Source: Agelaius tricolor
Taxonomy: Eukaryota; Chordata; Aves; Passeriformes; Icteridae
Reading direction: 5' to 3'
Assembly: GCA_023055355.1 (NCBI GenBank)
Contig: JALJCS010000054.1
Coordinates: 2,232,001-2,296,000, forward strand
DNA length: 64,000 nucleotides
Of the stretch, positions 1 through 10,730 are shown piece by piece (position 1 is the first letter of the stretch; every line of letters begins with the position of its first letter). Both the position numbers and the translations under genes were made by a program. The notes under the pieces are model-generated. The model was not told the origin of the DNA and ran no database searches. It saw nothing but the letters and a program-made list of their open reading frames with translations.

Positions 1-925
1 CAGCACGCTCAGAGTGCACGTTCCCATCACAGAATAAATGAGGCATTCAGCCTTTATTCCCAGGAAAAGAGCACAAAACCCCACTTCCCTCCTCAGCACT
101 GCTTGGATGCCTTGGCCCTTCTGCGAGGATGAGGTTCCTGAATGCCACCAGGCAAAGGTTTACCACAAAAGCAGCAGTTCTGGCTGTGAAAGGATATTTA
201 GAAGTTATTTTGCTCCTAATGTTGCTGGAGAGAGCGAGTTACACAGCAAATTGGTTCTTAGGATGCATGTGACACTGCAGGGAGCCGTGTGTAATAAAGC
301 AGTGTGATCATAAAACCCCGCGGTTCATCCTTAGAAAGGAACCTGACCCTCTCTGGAATTTGTCATTGGGGATTATGGATGATTTTTTATTTCTTTTTTA
401 ATTCTTGCAGCACTCAGAGCTGTGAAGGGTGAAGGCCCTTGGAGCTGCTCTCAGCCCAGCTCAGCGCAGGGACAGATGAGGCTGGGTAACATTTCTCTTT
501 TTCTCACTTTTCCCTTATCCCAGGGAGGCTCATTTCCCTGCCAGGCTGGAGGGAGAGGAGCCAAAGCACTTCCCAAGGCTCTGCAGCATCTTGACAAGGC
601 CAGGACTGAGTATTAGAGCTGGGGGAAGGTGAGTCACCTCCCTGCCAGGCTGGGTGTCAGCACAGGGTGTATTTCATACAAACAAACCCAGGCACTGTCC
701 CCTCCGAGCTGCAGCACATCCCCCCTGGGCTGGGCCAGGGCTGCATCTCGGCTGGCAGGTGCCAGGTGCCACCTCCGGGGTCACAGCTTATTAAAATGTA
801 ATTGCATTGTAAATTGGATGTGCTGAACTATTGTGAGATCAGCGGCCGAGCCTCTGCCCGGGTGGTGGAGAATGTTAATGATCCCCAGTGCACACTGAGC
901 CAGAGGCAGCTCGGCTCCAGGCCTC
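1..925. other. Unique sequence, no gene seen
   Basis: Ordinary mixed-composition DNA with no tandem repeat or transposon that I recognise. Open frames are short (under 100 codons) and lack a recognisable family. The stretch around 160-420 is moderately AT-rich, the rest GC-rich. Confidence 0.5.
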
Positions 926-1430
926 CCTATCTTCCTCCCAATGCCCTCCCTGAGCTCCCCTGGGGCCGTTCCCTCTGCTCCTGTCCCTGTTCCCTGGGAT
1001 AAGATCCCAAATCCCCCCGGCTGTGCCCTCCTGGCAGGAGCTGTGCAGAGCCACAAGGGCCCCCTGAGCCTCCTTTGCTCCAGGCTGAGCCCCTGCCCAG
1101 CTCCCTCAGGGATTCTGCAGCCCCTGCCCAGCTCCCTCAGGGATTCTGCAGCCCCTGCCCGGCTCCCTCAGGGATTCTGCAGCCCCTGTCCAGCTCCCTC
1201 AGGGATTCTGCAGCCCCTGCCCAGCTCCCTCAGGGATTCTGCAGCCCCTGCCCAGCTCCCTCAGGGATTCTGCAGCCCCTGTCCAGCTCCCTCAGGGATT
1301 CTGCAGCCCCTGTCCAGCTCCCTCAGGGATTCTGCAGCCCCTGCCCAGCTCCCTCAGGGATTCTGCAGCCCCTGCCCGGCTCCCTCAGGGATTCTGCAGC
1401 CCCTGCCCAGGTCTGTCCCTGCCCCAGCCT
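926..1430 (-). mobile_element. CR1 LINE fragment, antisense, with internal minisatellite
   Basis: The + strand from about 931 matches the antisense CR1 fragment at 6505-6930 almost base for base, including the motif GGGATAAGATCCCAAATCCC and CTTTGCTCCAGGCTGAG next to the tandem array. In CR1 sense this is the region around CAGCCTGGAGCAAAGG, upstream of the 3' end. The CR1 3' terminus itself is not present on the left, so this copy has lost its 3' end or was broken by rearrangement. Confidence 0.8.
1090..1410. repeat. Minisatellite, 31-bp unit inside CR1 (about 10 copies)
   Basis: A 31-bp unit containing CCCTCAGGGATTCTGCAG is repeated about 10.4 times with only scattered substitutions (for example GCCCAG, GTCCAG, GCCCGG variants). 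It sits directly beside the CR1 motif CAGGCTGAGC. The same unit occurs at the same CR1 position at 6682-6911 and, inverted, at 39017-39183. Confidence 0.95.
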
Positions 1431-1673
1431 CTCTCCAGCTGCCTGGGCAGGTTCTGGGCAATGGAGGCACTCAGAGTTCAGCCCATTTTCCGTTGTTGCT
1501 CCTTGTCCCCTTCCATGTCCCTGCTGTCCCCACACCATTCCGGGTGTGTGCAGGCAGGGAGCTGTGCAGGGATCTCAGCCGAGCTGGCTGCAGCCGCTGC
1601 CATCTGCTGTGGCATATGCTGCTGGCAGGACGTGCCCGCCGCGCTGGCACAGCCGCACCGCGGAGCCGCGCCC
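1431..1673. other. Unique GC-rich spacer with CpG-dense end
   Basis: No gene seen. From about 1632 the sequence becomes rich in CpG (GCCCGCCGCGCTGG, CACCGCGGAGCCGCGCCCGG), and this continues into the next array. Confidence 0.5.
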
Positions 1674-2022
1674 GGGAGGGCTCCCGCACCCTCCACAGCC
1701 AGGATGGATCCCACACCTTCTGAACCCGGGATGGATCCCGCACCCGGGATGGATCCCACACCCGGGAGGGCTCCCGCACCTTCCGCACCCTCCAAACCGC
1801 GGAGCTACACCTGGGAAGGCTCCCTCATCCCCTGCACCCTCCGCACCTGGGATGGATCCCACACCAGGGAAGGATCCCGCACCCTCCACACCCGGGATGG
1901 ATCCCGCACCCTCCGCAGCCGAGAGGGCTCCCGCATCCCTGCATCCCCCGCACCCGGGATGGATCCCGCATCCCCGCATCTCCCGCACCCGGGATGGATC
2001 CCTCATCCCCCGCACCCGCGGA
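1674..2022. repeat. Minisatellite with GGGATGGATCCCGCACC-type units
   Basis: Irregular tandem array built from GGATGGATCCC, GGAGGGCTCCC and CCGCACCCTCCGCACC blocks, unit length about 20-30 bp. CpG is frequent, unlike most other arrays here. Frames on both strands stay open because stops are rare in the unit; none resembles a protein family. Confidence 0.85.
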
Positions 2023-2640
2023 GCTGCGAAGGCTGCGAGGGGACGCCAGGAAGGCTTCTGGGGACGGTGACGCAGGGTGGTGGCCCAGGTCCTGTCCAAG
2101 GAGGGGATTTGGGAGAGATCTCAGAGCGGAGAGGCGGCGCATCACCCGCAGGGTGGGAGAGAGATGTGGAGCAGCTTAAAGCCTCACTCCGTTAATGACG
2201 GCAATTAGCACGGAGCTCCCATTAACAGAAACACAATTTTGTTGTGTACACGAGCGGAGAAGAGTAAATACCCATTACTTTACCCATTTTATCTTCCGCG
2301 GGAATGGGGCAATCAGAGGCTGCTGTTGCCAAACGAGCTCCTTCCCCTCCGGGCCCCCCGCGCTCCGTCCCGTCCCTCTGGGCTGTCCCCACCTGTCCCC
2401 AGTCCCTGGGGTGCTCCTCCCGTGACCCATCCGAGCCCCGGCTGTGTCCCTGCCCTGGGCTGGCCGGGAGGGTCAGCGGGGCTGGACAGCTCCAGCCTGG
2501 ATGGCCTGGGGGTGTCCTGGGGGTGTCCTGGGTGTCCCAGCCCTGCCTCCACGTCCCAAGAATGGGAGTGCAGCACACAGGAGCTTGGAAAGGGCTCCTG
2601 GAGCAGCGGGGGAGAGGCCGAGTTCAGGGATGGGATGAGG
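2023..2640. other. Unique sequence with AT-rich block at 2170-2335
   Basis: The block around 2175-2335 (motifs CCGTTAATGACGG, GGCAATTAGCACGG, TTTTATCTTCCGCGGG) is lower in GC and free of repeats; it could be a conserved non-coding element. No coding gene is recognised. Confidence 0.4.
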
Positions 2641-2932
2641 AACCGAACCCATGAATCAAACCCGGGAATCAAACCCGGGAATCAAACCTGGGAATCAAAC
2701 CTGGGAACCAAACCTGGGAATCAAACCTGGGAATCAAACCCAGGAATCAAACCTGGGAATCAAACCTGGGAACCAAACCTGGGAATCAAACCTGGGAACC
2801 GAATCTGGGAATCAAACCTGGAACCGAACCCAGGAACCAAACCTGGGGAACTCAGGAACCAAACTCGGGAACCTAACCCAGGAATCAAACCTGGGAACCG
2901 AACCCAGGAATCGAAGCCAGGAACCGAACCCC
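2641..2932. repeat. Minisatellite, 13-bp unit
   Basis: About 22 tandem copies of a 13-bp unit, GGGAATCAAACCT with GGGAACCAAACCT and CAGGAACCGAACC variants. No coding signal beyond the repeat. Confidence 0.95.
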
Positions 2933-2937
2933 GAGTT

Positions 2938-3291
2938 CCCACTGTCCCTGATGTCCCCCCAGGGATCCCACTGTCCCCACGTGGTCCCTGCTGTCCCCAC
3001 TGTCCCTGCAGGGTCCCCGCTGTCCCCGCGGTCCCTGCAGAGTCCCACTGTCCCCCCTGTCCCTGCAGGGTCCCCACTGTCCCTGCTGTCCCTGCAGGGT
3101 CCCCACTGTCCCCACTGTCCCTGCAGGGTCCCCACTGTCCCTGCAGGGTCCCCACTGTCCCCGCTGTCCCTGCAGGGTCCCCGCTGTCCCCACACGGTCC
3201 CCCCTGTCCCCACACGGTCCTCGCTGTCCCTGCAGGGTCCCCGCTGTCCCCACTGTCCCCCCTGTCCCCACGCGGTCCCCGCTGTCCCCGC
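2938..3291. repeat. Minisatellite, GTCCCTGCAGGGTCCCC units
   Basis: Tandem array of short blocks (GTCCCCACT, GTCCCTGCAGGGTCCCC, GTCCCCACACGG) joined in units of roughly 20-30 bp. The CCCTGCAGGG core is a PstI-type palindrome repeated many times. It immediately follows the 13-bp array. Confidence 0.9.
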
Positions 3292-4339
3292 AATACAACA
3301 CCCACTGTCCTCACAGGGCTCCCACTGACGGGAGGCTCTTGTCCCCCAGACAATGTGAGAACAGCAAGGGGGCAGGGAGTGGCCCCATGAGCAGCACGGG
3401 CAGCTGGGCAGGTTCCTTCCAGAACCTTCCTGGACCCGGAGCACGAGGGCTGCTCCAGCACACGGAACGTTGCTCAGTCAAACTGCTGACGGTGCTGAAA
3501 ATGGAGACTGGGCCACAGCCAAGCTCTCAGCTAACCAGTTCTCCAGGCATTGATCAAAAGCCACTTATGGGATTTTTTCCCCCATTTTTTGGGGCTGATT
3601 GTAAAAATTATTCTGAACAGGCACAGCAGTTCAATTGTAATAATTTTGTCATGTGGAATGTTTTGATTTTTCATTTTCCAGCGCTGCTCCGTTTCAAAAT
3701 TTAGCAAAAATGCGATGATTACTGTACAGTTAAAATGAGGGGAGGGAAGCAACAAGCTGAAACCTTTCCTCTGAGATAGGAAAAAAATAATATCCTATCA
3801 CTGTGCATCCGGAAATTATATTCTTTCTGATTTGAAAAGGGGGAACAGGGGTGATGCTGCATTTATAATTTTGTTCTATTCTTTGGGTTTTATTCTGAGC
3901 CCAAAATGCATTTAAACAAGTTATTTCTGCAATTCTCCCAATTAAAATGGAACAGCTTATTTCCCAGAGCAGAGAAAAGGCTGCAAATAGAATCCCGAGG
4001 AATCGGGAGGAGCAGGAGCCTTTCCTATGGAAACGCAGAGGTTTCCAGCCTGGAAACCCATGGCTGCTTTGCCTTGGGATGGGGCTGGTTTTCCTCTTGA
4101 CTGGTGCAGAGGTGTGTCCTGTGCAGGGCAGTGAGGTTCAGCTCTGGGGCTGCTCAGGGGATGTGGCCTCTCCCTTCCCTGAGCCCCAAGTGCCTCCAGC
4201 CGCAGCAGAGGGAGGGCTCTGCTGGTGACAGAGCCACAGAGCCACAGCCAGGGTCCTGCTGGAGAGCAAAACCACCCCGAGCCCCAGTTCTGCACATCCA
4301 AATCCCTGGTATCACATTTGGTGTGTGCTTACCACACCA
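3292..4339. other. Unique sequence, AT-rich centre
   Basis: No gene seen. Positions 3550-4000 are AT-rich, with runs such as GGATTTTTTCCCCCATTTTT and TTGTAATAATTTTGTC. No tandem repeat or recognised transposon. Confidence 0.45.
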
Positions 4340-4482
4340 GCACGGCCTGGCACAGCTGCCCAGGGCAGGGCTGGCGTCCCCAGCCCTGCAGATGTGGCAC
4401 CTGGGGACATGGGGCAGTGGTGGCCTCGGCACTGCTGGGGGATGGCCGGACTCAGCGACCTTCAAGGGCCTTTCCAATGATT
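4340..4482 (+). mobile_element. CR1 LINE 3' end, sense
   Basis: Typical CR1 3' region: GATGTGGCACCTGGGGACA, GGGGGATGGCCGGACTCAGC and CCTTTCCAATGATTCTGT, where the genomic tail repeats begin. It is related to the antisense CR1 fragment at 21172-21360. Confidence 0.8.
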
Positions 4483-4568
4483 CTGTATTGCTGTACTTCT
4501 GGATTTCTGTACTTGCATATTTCTGTATTTCTGTACTTACATATTTCTGTATTTCTGTATTTCTGTGA
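4477..4568. repeat. Expanded CR1 tail (TTCTGTATTTCTGTACT units)
   Basis: Short tandem blocks TTTCTGTA/TTTCTGTACTT with TGCATA or TACATA spacers, directly continuing the CR1 tail ATTCTGTATTG. Best read as an expanded CR1 3' tail microsatellite. Confidence 0.75.
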
Positions 4569-4702
4569 CTCCAGAGACCTCTTGGAGAAGGAGGGGTGAT
4601 GGGAGGGTGAGGGACATCCCCCAGCAGTGCCCCTTGTCCCTGGGTGAGGGTTCCCCTGTGCAGGGAGCAGCAAGCTGAGCATCTCTGCCTTTACTGGGTC
4701 TA
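4558..4702 (+). repeat. Dispersed 140-bp sequence following a CR1 tail (copy 1)
   Basis: From TTTCTGTGACTCCAGAGA to CTGCCTTTACTGGG this matches the reverse complement of 21024-21170, with small differences. Both copies lie immediately downstream of a same-orientation CR1 tail. This could be CR1 3' transduction, an old segmental duplication, or part of an unrecognised repeat. Confidence 0.75.
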
Positions 4703-5433
4703 ACCCCAGACTCTTTTGGGATCTCCAGCCCTGGAGATGGGGAGCCCCTGAGCCACATGTGTCCCACAGAACTAGGGGGGGGCAGAAAGGGGGTCCTGCC
4801 AGAGGGGCTCAGGGACGGGATGGGAAGGGATGGGAACAGACCCATCAGGGTTCCCCTTCCCAAAGGTCTCACCATAAACCACAGAGGCTGACCCTCCCAT
4901 CAGAGCCCCCTCCCAGGGGCACAGGGAAGCAGCTCTGCCAGACCCCTGGTGCTCAGGCTGGAACGGAGCCTGCCTGGGGCTGGAACGGCCTGCAGGCACA
5001 AAAACCAGGCTCAGTCCTCATTTCTGAGCTGAGGACCTGAAAGCCCTTAAGCCCACACAAAGGGTGGCAAAATCACAAGGCAGCTCTCCAGTGTGAGTCT
5101 GTAATTCTGCTGTTCCACCTCACAAAGGGCCAAATCAAGTGTCTAAATAAAGGGTGTTGAGGTGCAGGGAGGGAGAGAAGGAGCCCCTTGTGTGTGCCCA
5201 GCCCAAACACCCCCAGCTCTCCCTCTGCCTGCCCTGTGGCTCATTATCCACCCTCCAAGAGCTGCTCTGAGCCTTCCTCCTGCTGCTCCTGGTGCTGCCC
5301 CAGGGCTGCCCGGCCACAGCTCACCCTCCCAGCTCATCCCCAGCTCCAAACCCTCCCTCTGTGCCTGCAAATCACAAATCTCCCCCAGGCACGGCCCTGC
5401 TCTGCCACTCTGTGGGCAAAAACCCAGCTTGGG
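4703..5433. other. Unique GC-rich sequence
   Basis: No gene or recognised repeat. Contains an eight-G run near 4772 and purine-rich GGGATGGGAAGGGATGGG near 4816. Confidence 0.45.
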
Positions 5434-5930
5434 GCCACAAATGGCATCAGCTCGCCCCACTACAGCCCCAAACTCAAACCCCAAACTGGGGACACAAATG
5501 GCATCAGCTGGCCCCATTACAGCCCCAGACTCAAACCCCAAACTGGGGCCACAAACGCCATCAGCTGGCCCCATTACAGCCCCAGACTCAAACCCCAAAC
5601 TGGGGCCACAAACGCCATCAGCTGGCCCCATTACAGCCCCAGACTCAAACCCCAAACTGGGGCCACAAACGCCATCAGCTGGCCCCATTACAGCCCCAGA
5701 CTCAAACCCCAAACTGGGGACACAAATGGCATCAGCTGGCCCCATTACAGCCCCAAACTCAAACCCCATCTTGGGGACACAAATGGCATCAGCTGGCCCC
5801 ATTACAGCCCCAAACTCAAACCCCATCTTGGGGACACAAATGGCATCAGCTGGCCCCATTACAGCCCCAAACTCAAACCCCAGCTTGGGGACACAAATGG
5901 CATCAGCTGGCCCCGTTACAGCCCCGGGCT
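5434..5930. repeat. Minisatellite, 57-bp unit (about 9 copies)
   Basis: Regular 57-bp unit with GGCATCAGCTGGCCCCATTA as landmark, starting near 5445, 5502, 5559, 5616 and so on to 5901. Because 57 is divisible by three, all frames without a stop in the unit remain open on both strands (240-270 codons); these are repeat artefacts. Confidence 0.97.
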
Positions 5931-6315
5931 GGAGTGGCTCTGGCAGGAGGAATATCTCTCCCTGTGAAATCAGCTGATTTAAATACTAATGAGCCAATAA
6001 CCACGTTTGAGTAGAATAATGGCCATGATAATAGAAGCCATAAAAAGCTGCCGTGCTCTCAGCAATGTTCCCAGGCTCCTTCCACCCAGGTGCTGCCCCT
6101 GCTGGCAGCCTCCAAAGGAGAGGGGAAGGGATGGCCAGCGGCGCTCAGAGCTGCTGCCAGAGGTGCTGCAGGAGCTGAGCTGTGCCTGTTCTGTGCTCTG
6201 CTGGGAGGGAGAAAGCTCCCGAGTGGGTCTCAGTGTTTGTGGGATGGTGACATTGCCATGCTGAGGTTTGTCCTCTCACCTGGAGGGCAGTGCAGACATT
6301 TGGGAAATGTTTCAC
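5931..6315. other. Unique sequence with AT-rich block
   Basis: Positions 5950-6070 (GAAATCAGCTGATTTAAATA, AATGAGCCAATAACCACG, AATGGCCATGATAATAGAAG) are repeat-free and AT-rich, possibly a conserved non-coding element. No gene is recognised. Confidence 0.4.
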
Positions 6316-6930
6316 AGAGCACAGAATCATGGAATCACTGAGGCTGGAAAAGCCCTCTGAGATCATGGAGTCCAACCATGCCCAGCACTGCCAGGGCCAG
6401 CACTGCCCCTGTCCCCGGGTGCCACAGCCACAGGGCTGTGAAATCCCTCAGAGATGGGAACTCCAGCCCTGCCCTTGGCACTTCCAATCCCTGGCCCCCT
6501 TTCCATGGGGAAATTCCTCCCAATGCCCACCCTGAGCTCCCCTGGCCCAGCCTGAGGCCATTCCCTCTGCTCCTGTCCCTGTTCCCTGGGATAAGATCCC
6601 AAATCCCCCCGGCTGTGCCCTCCTGGCAGGAGCTGTGCAGAGCCACAAGGGCCCCCTGAGCCTCCTTTGCTCCAGGCTGAGCCCCTGCCCAGCTCCCTCA
6701 GGGATTCTGCAGCCCCTGCCCAGCTCCCTCAGGGATTCTGCAGCCCCTGCCCAGCTCCCTCAGGGATTCTGCAGCCCCTGCCCAGCTCCCTCAGGGATTC
6801 TGCAGCCCCTGCCCGGCTCCCTCAGGGATTCTGCAGCCCCTGCCCAGCTCCCTCAGGGATTCTGCAGCCCCTGCCCAGCTCCCTCAGGGATTCTCCAGCC
6901 CCTTCCCAGCTCTGTTCCTGCCCTGGCCAC
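6316..6930 (-). mobile_element. CR1 LINE fragment, antisense, with internal minisatellite
   Basis: Starts at the CR1 3' terminus in antisense (CAGAATCATGGAATCACTGA, GGCTGGAAAAGCCCTCTGAG, ATCATGGAGTCCAACC) and runs back through the CR1 3' region to the 31-bp array. This copy keeps its 3' end, unlike the one at 926-1430. Confidence 0.9.
6682..6911. repeat. Minisatellite, 31-bp unit inside CR1 (about 7 copies)
   Basis: Same 31-bp unit (CCCTCAGGGATTCTGCAG core) and same CR1 junction (CAGGCTGAGC) as at 1090-1410. The last unit decays to GATTCTCCAGCCCCTTCCC. Confidence 0.95.
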
Positions 6931-7058
6931 GCTCCAGCCCCTCCAGGGCTCTCCAGAGCTGCCCCAGCCCTGGGGATCCCCTGGCAGTGCCAGCACAGGG
7001 ACACTGTGGCACTGCCCTGGCCCTGCTGCCACCCCAGAGCTGCCCTGGCTGCTGTGTT

Positions 7059-8499
7059 GGAGGAGGATGAAGGGCTGGAAGAGTTGGATGAGGAGGAGGA
7101 TGAAGAGCTGGATGAGGCTTGAAGAGCTAGATGAGGAGGAGGATGAAGGGCTGGAGGAGGAGGAGGAGGATGAAGATGAAGGGCTGGATGAGTCTTGAAG
7201 AGTTGGATGAGGAGGAGGATGAAGATGAAGAGCTGGATGAGGCTGGAGGAGCTGGATGAGGAGGAGGATGAAGATGAAGGGCTGGATGAGGAGGAGGATG
7301 AAGATGAAGGGCTGGATGAGGAGGAGGATGAAGATGAAGGGCTGGATGAGGAGGAGGATGATGATGACGAAGGGCTGGGTGAGGCTGGAGGAGCTGGATG
7401 AGGAGGAGGATGAAGATGAAGGGCTGGGTGAGGCTGGAGGAACTGGAGGAGGAGGAGGATGATAACAAAGGGCTGGATGAGGCTGGAGGAGCTGGAGGAG
7501 GAGGAGGATGATGACGAAGGGCTGGGTGAGGCTGGAGGAGCTGGAGGAGGAGGAGGATGACAACAAAGGGCTGGATGAGGCTGGAGGAGCTGGATGAGGA
7601 GGAGGATGATGACGAAGGGCTGGGTGAGGCTGGAGGAGCTGGAGGAGGAGGATGAAGATGAAGGGCTGGATGAGGAGGAGGATGATGATGAAGGGCTGGG
7701 TGAGGTTTGAAGAGCTGGAGGAGGAGGAGGATGAAGATGAAGGGCTGGGTGAGGCTGGAGGAGCTGGATGAAGAGGAGGATGAAGATGAAGGGCTGGGTG
7801 AGGCTGGAGGAGCTGGAGGAGGAGGAGGATGAAGATGAAGGTCTGGGTGAGGCTGGAGGAGCTGGAGGAGGAGGAGGATGAAGATGAAGGGCTGGGTGAG
7901 GCTGGAGGAGCTGGATGAGGAGGAGGATGATGACGAAGGGCTGGATGAGGCTGGAGGAGCTGGAGGAGGAGGATGAAGGTCTGGGTGAGGCTGGAGGAGC
8001 TGGAGGAGGAGGAGGATGAAGATGAAGGGCTGGGTGAGGCTGGAGGAGCTGGATGAAGAGGAGGATGAAGATGAAGGGCTGGATGAGGCTGGAGGAACTG
8101 GAGGAGGAGGAGGATGATAACAAAGGGCTGGATGAGGCTGGAGGAGGAGGATGAAGATGAAGGGCTGGATGAGGCTGGAGGAACTGGAGGAGGAGGAGGA
8201 TGATAACAAAGGGCTGGATGAGGCTGGAGGAGCTGGATGAGGAGGAGGATGATGACGAAGGGCTGGGTGAGGCTGGAGGAACTGGAGGAGGAGGAGGATG
8301 AAGATGAAGGGCTGGATGAGGCTGGAGGAACTGAAGGAGGAGGAGGATGAAGATGAAGGGCTGGGTGAGGCTGGAGGAGCTGGAGGAGGAGGATGAAGAT
8401 GAAGGGCTGGATGAGGAGGAGGATGATGACGAAGGGCTGGATGAGGCTGGAGGAGCTGGAGGAGGAGGATGAAGATGACGAAGGGCTGGGTGAGGCTGG
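7059..8499. repeat. Large purine-rich minisatellite (GGA/GAT/GCT units)
   Basis: About 1.44 kb built from GAGGAGGAGGATGAAGATG, AAGGGCTGGATGAGG and CTGGAGGAGCTG blocks in units of about 45-60 bp. The + strand is mostly G and A with C confined to GCT triplets. Frames read as Glu/Asp-rich on + and Ser/Pro-rich on - (up to about 600 codons), but the sequence has no non-repetitive coding flank, so I do not call a gene. Strong G skew could favour R-loops or triplex structures. Confidence 0.95.
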
Positions 8500-9792
8500 C
8501 TGTTGAAGCCCCCACATGCTCTGCCCCACGTGGTGCCATGGAATCCCCATCTCCACGTCCTGGCAGGGCCGTGGGCTCTGGCCCAGTGCCGGGGCACTCA
8601 CGGGGCAGAGGAGCTCGGGTGCCTGGAAGCTGTGCACGGTGAGGGGTGAAGTGTGCTCCGAGTGCAGGGGGGAATGTTCATTTACAGAGCTCCGGATCAA
8701 TCCATGGCAGCCTCAGCTCTCAGTGCTGGTGTTCACAGCCACTTCCCTGCCCTCGGGCTGCTCCAGCTTTATCTACTCTTGCTGTTGTTATTGCTATTAT
8801 TAGCATTATTATTATTGCTATTTTCATTTTCCTTCTCAGATTTATGAATCTTGGCTGTGAGCAGGGGCTGGAAATGGGAAAATCCAGTCCTGGGTTACAT
8901 GAGAGAGCCAGTACAGCAGGAGAATGTGAAATGAGGAGCAGCAATAAAATGGATTATTAAAAAAAAATAATACTCCTATCCCTGAGTTCCTTGGTCATTT
9001 AGCAAGACTATAAGTTATTAAAAAAGGAATAAGGGAATTAAAAAGTGAAATCAAGTGAGGGATAGGAATTAATTGGAGAGGAATAAAGCACTGGTAAATA
9101 AATGAGATGTTAGGGAAAGATGAGCAGGGGGTAGGAAATGACACATTTGCATCTTCCACCTGGCCAGGTGTCACAGGGCCATGGGACACTCGGGGACACT
9201 CAGGGACACTTGGGGACACTCGGGAGCACAGCAGTGACCCTCTAGAGGAGGAGCCACTCTGGAGCTCAGGGCAGCTGGCTGCAATATCCCATTCCTGCAC
9301 AAATCTGAGTCTCTGTACAGCTCTTCCCTCGGGGGGAGCATAAATTAATTGGAGTTTCTGAGGAGCCTGGGACTCATCTTCCAGCTCCAGGAGAGCCCCC
9401 AGAGGTTCCCCAAGGTGAGTCTGTGCCATAGCAGGTGCTGGGGAGAGGAAGGGGCTGATTCCCCCAGGTTTCCCAGCAGGAAGGTGACAAAGGCAGCCTG
9501 GGATGGGTGCCAGGGCTGGATCTGCTGCATTTGTTCTGTCTCTGAGGCACAGGAGCTGTTCAGGCTGCCCTGGCTCCAGCAAAGCTGGGTCCTGGCTCAC
9601 CCAGCCCGGGGTGAAGGGACACTCTGTGCTCACTGAGGGGACACAGTCTGGGTCCTGCAGGGCTTGGGGCCAGGGCAGGGCATGTCTGGGCTGAGGGGCT
9701 GCCCCAGCTCCTGGGGATTCCAATATCCCTGTGGTGACCCCTGCCCAGGTGTGTCCCTGTGAGCCCAGAGTCCCTGCGGATGGAGCCACCCA
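8500..9792. other. Unique sequence with short ATT microsatellite
   Basis: No gene seen. Positions 8780-8840 hold an imperfect (ATT)n tract; 8975-9110 is AT-rich. Positions 9165-9235 contain a short GGGACACTCGGGGACACTCA repeat. Confidence 0.45.
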
Positions 9793-10460
9793 CCTTATCT
9801 GTGATCCCACAGATAAGGTCCTGTGATCACACAGATAAGGTGCTGTGATCACACAGATAAGGCCCTGTGATCCCACAGATAAGGTGCTGTGGTCACACAG
9901 ATAAGGCCCTGTGATCCCACAGATAAGGTGCTGTGGTCACACAGATAAGGCCCTGTGATCCCACAGATAAGGCCCTGTGATCCCACAGATAAGGTGCTGT
10001 GATCACACAGATAAGGCCCTGTGATCCCACAGATAAGGTCCTGTGATCACACAGATAAGGTCCTGTGATCACACAGATAAGGTGCTGTGATCACACAGAT
10101 AAGGCCCTGTGATCACAGAGATAAGGCCCCGTGATCCCACAGATAAGGCCCCGTGATCCCACAGATAAGGGCCCTGTGATCCCACAGATAAGGCCCTGTG
10201 ATCCCACAGATAAGGCCCCATGATCCCACAGACAAGGCCCCGTGATCCCACAGATAAGGCCCCGTGATCACACAGATAAGGCCCTGTGATCACACAGATA
10301 AGGTGCTGTGATCACACAGATAAGGTGCTATGAACACACAGATAAGGTGCTGTGATCACACAGATAAGGTGCTATGAACACACAGATAAGGTGCTGTGGT
10401 CACACAGATAAGGCCCCGTGATCACACAGATAAGGCCCTGTGATCACAGATAAGGCCCTG
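9793..10460. repeat. Minisatellite, 22-bp unit carrying GATA motifs (about 29 copies)
   Basis: About 29 copies of a 22-bp unit with ACAGATAAGG followed by TGTGATCACA or close variants. AGATAAGG is the consensus site bound by GATA-family zinc-finger factors, and TGTGATCACA is a perfect palindrome. One inverted AGATAAGG occurs at 9793. Whether any factor binds here is inference. Confidence 0.95.
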
Positions 10461-10724
10461 CCTCCCACAGGAGCCCTCAGGGCCCAGGGGAGCAGAGAGA
10501 GGCTCAGCCCCAGCATGGAGTGTCCTTATCACACAGGAACACACTGCTGGCTCTAATCCACCATGGAAGCTTCTCCCTGAGCCGGTTCAGGGAAGAGCTG
10601 ATAAGGTGATAGAGGAGCCCAGCTGGCTGGCTGTGACCTTTAGAGGGATGTGACAGTCACTGTCCCAGCTGCTGGGGCTGGCACAGGCACTCCAGGGCTG
10701 GCTGAGGAGGGAGCTGCTTTGGCA
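10461..10724. other. Unique flank with further GATA motifs
   Basis: Non-repetitive sequence between the GATA array and an LTR. It contains GAGCTGATAAGGTGATAGAG near 10595, so GATA-like sites continue outside the array. Confidence 0.4.
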
Positions 10725-10730
10725 CACTCC

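Noticed and set aside
2239..3390. 383-codon frame on +
   Set aside because: Runs through two different minisatellites (13-bp and GTCCC units) that happen to stay open; no family resemblance.
6822..8700. Minus-strand frames of 591 and 615 codons (Ser/Pro/Leu/His-rich)
   Set aside because: They are reverse translations of the GGA/GAT/GCT satellite and the 31-bp CR1 array, with no non-repetitive domain; two other frames are equally open.
9793..10460. CRISPR-like array (22-bp units)
   Set aside because: Units are contiguous tandem copies without unique spacers, in a eukaryotic context.
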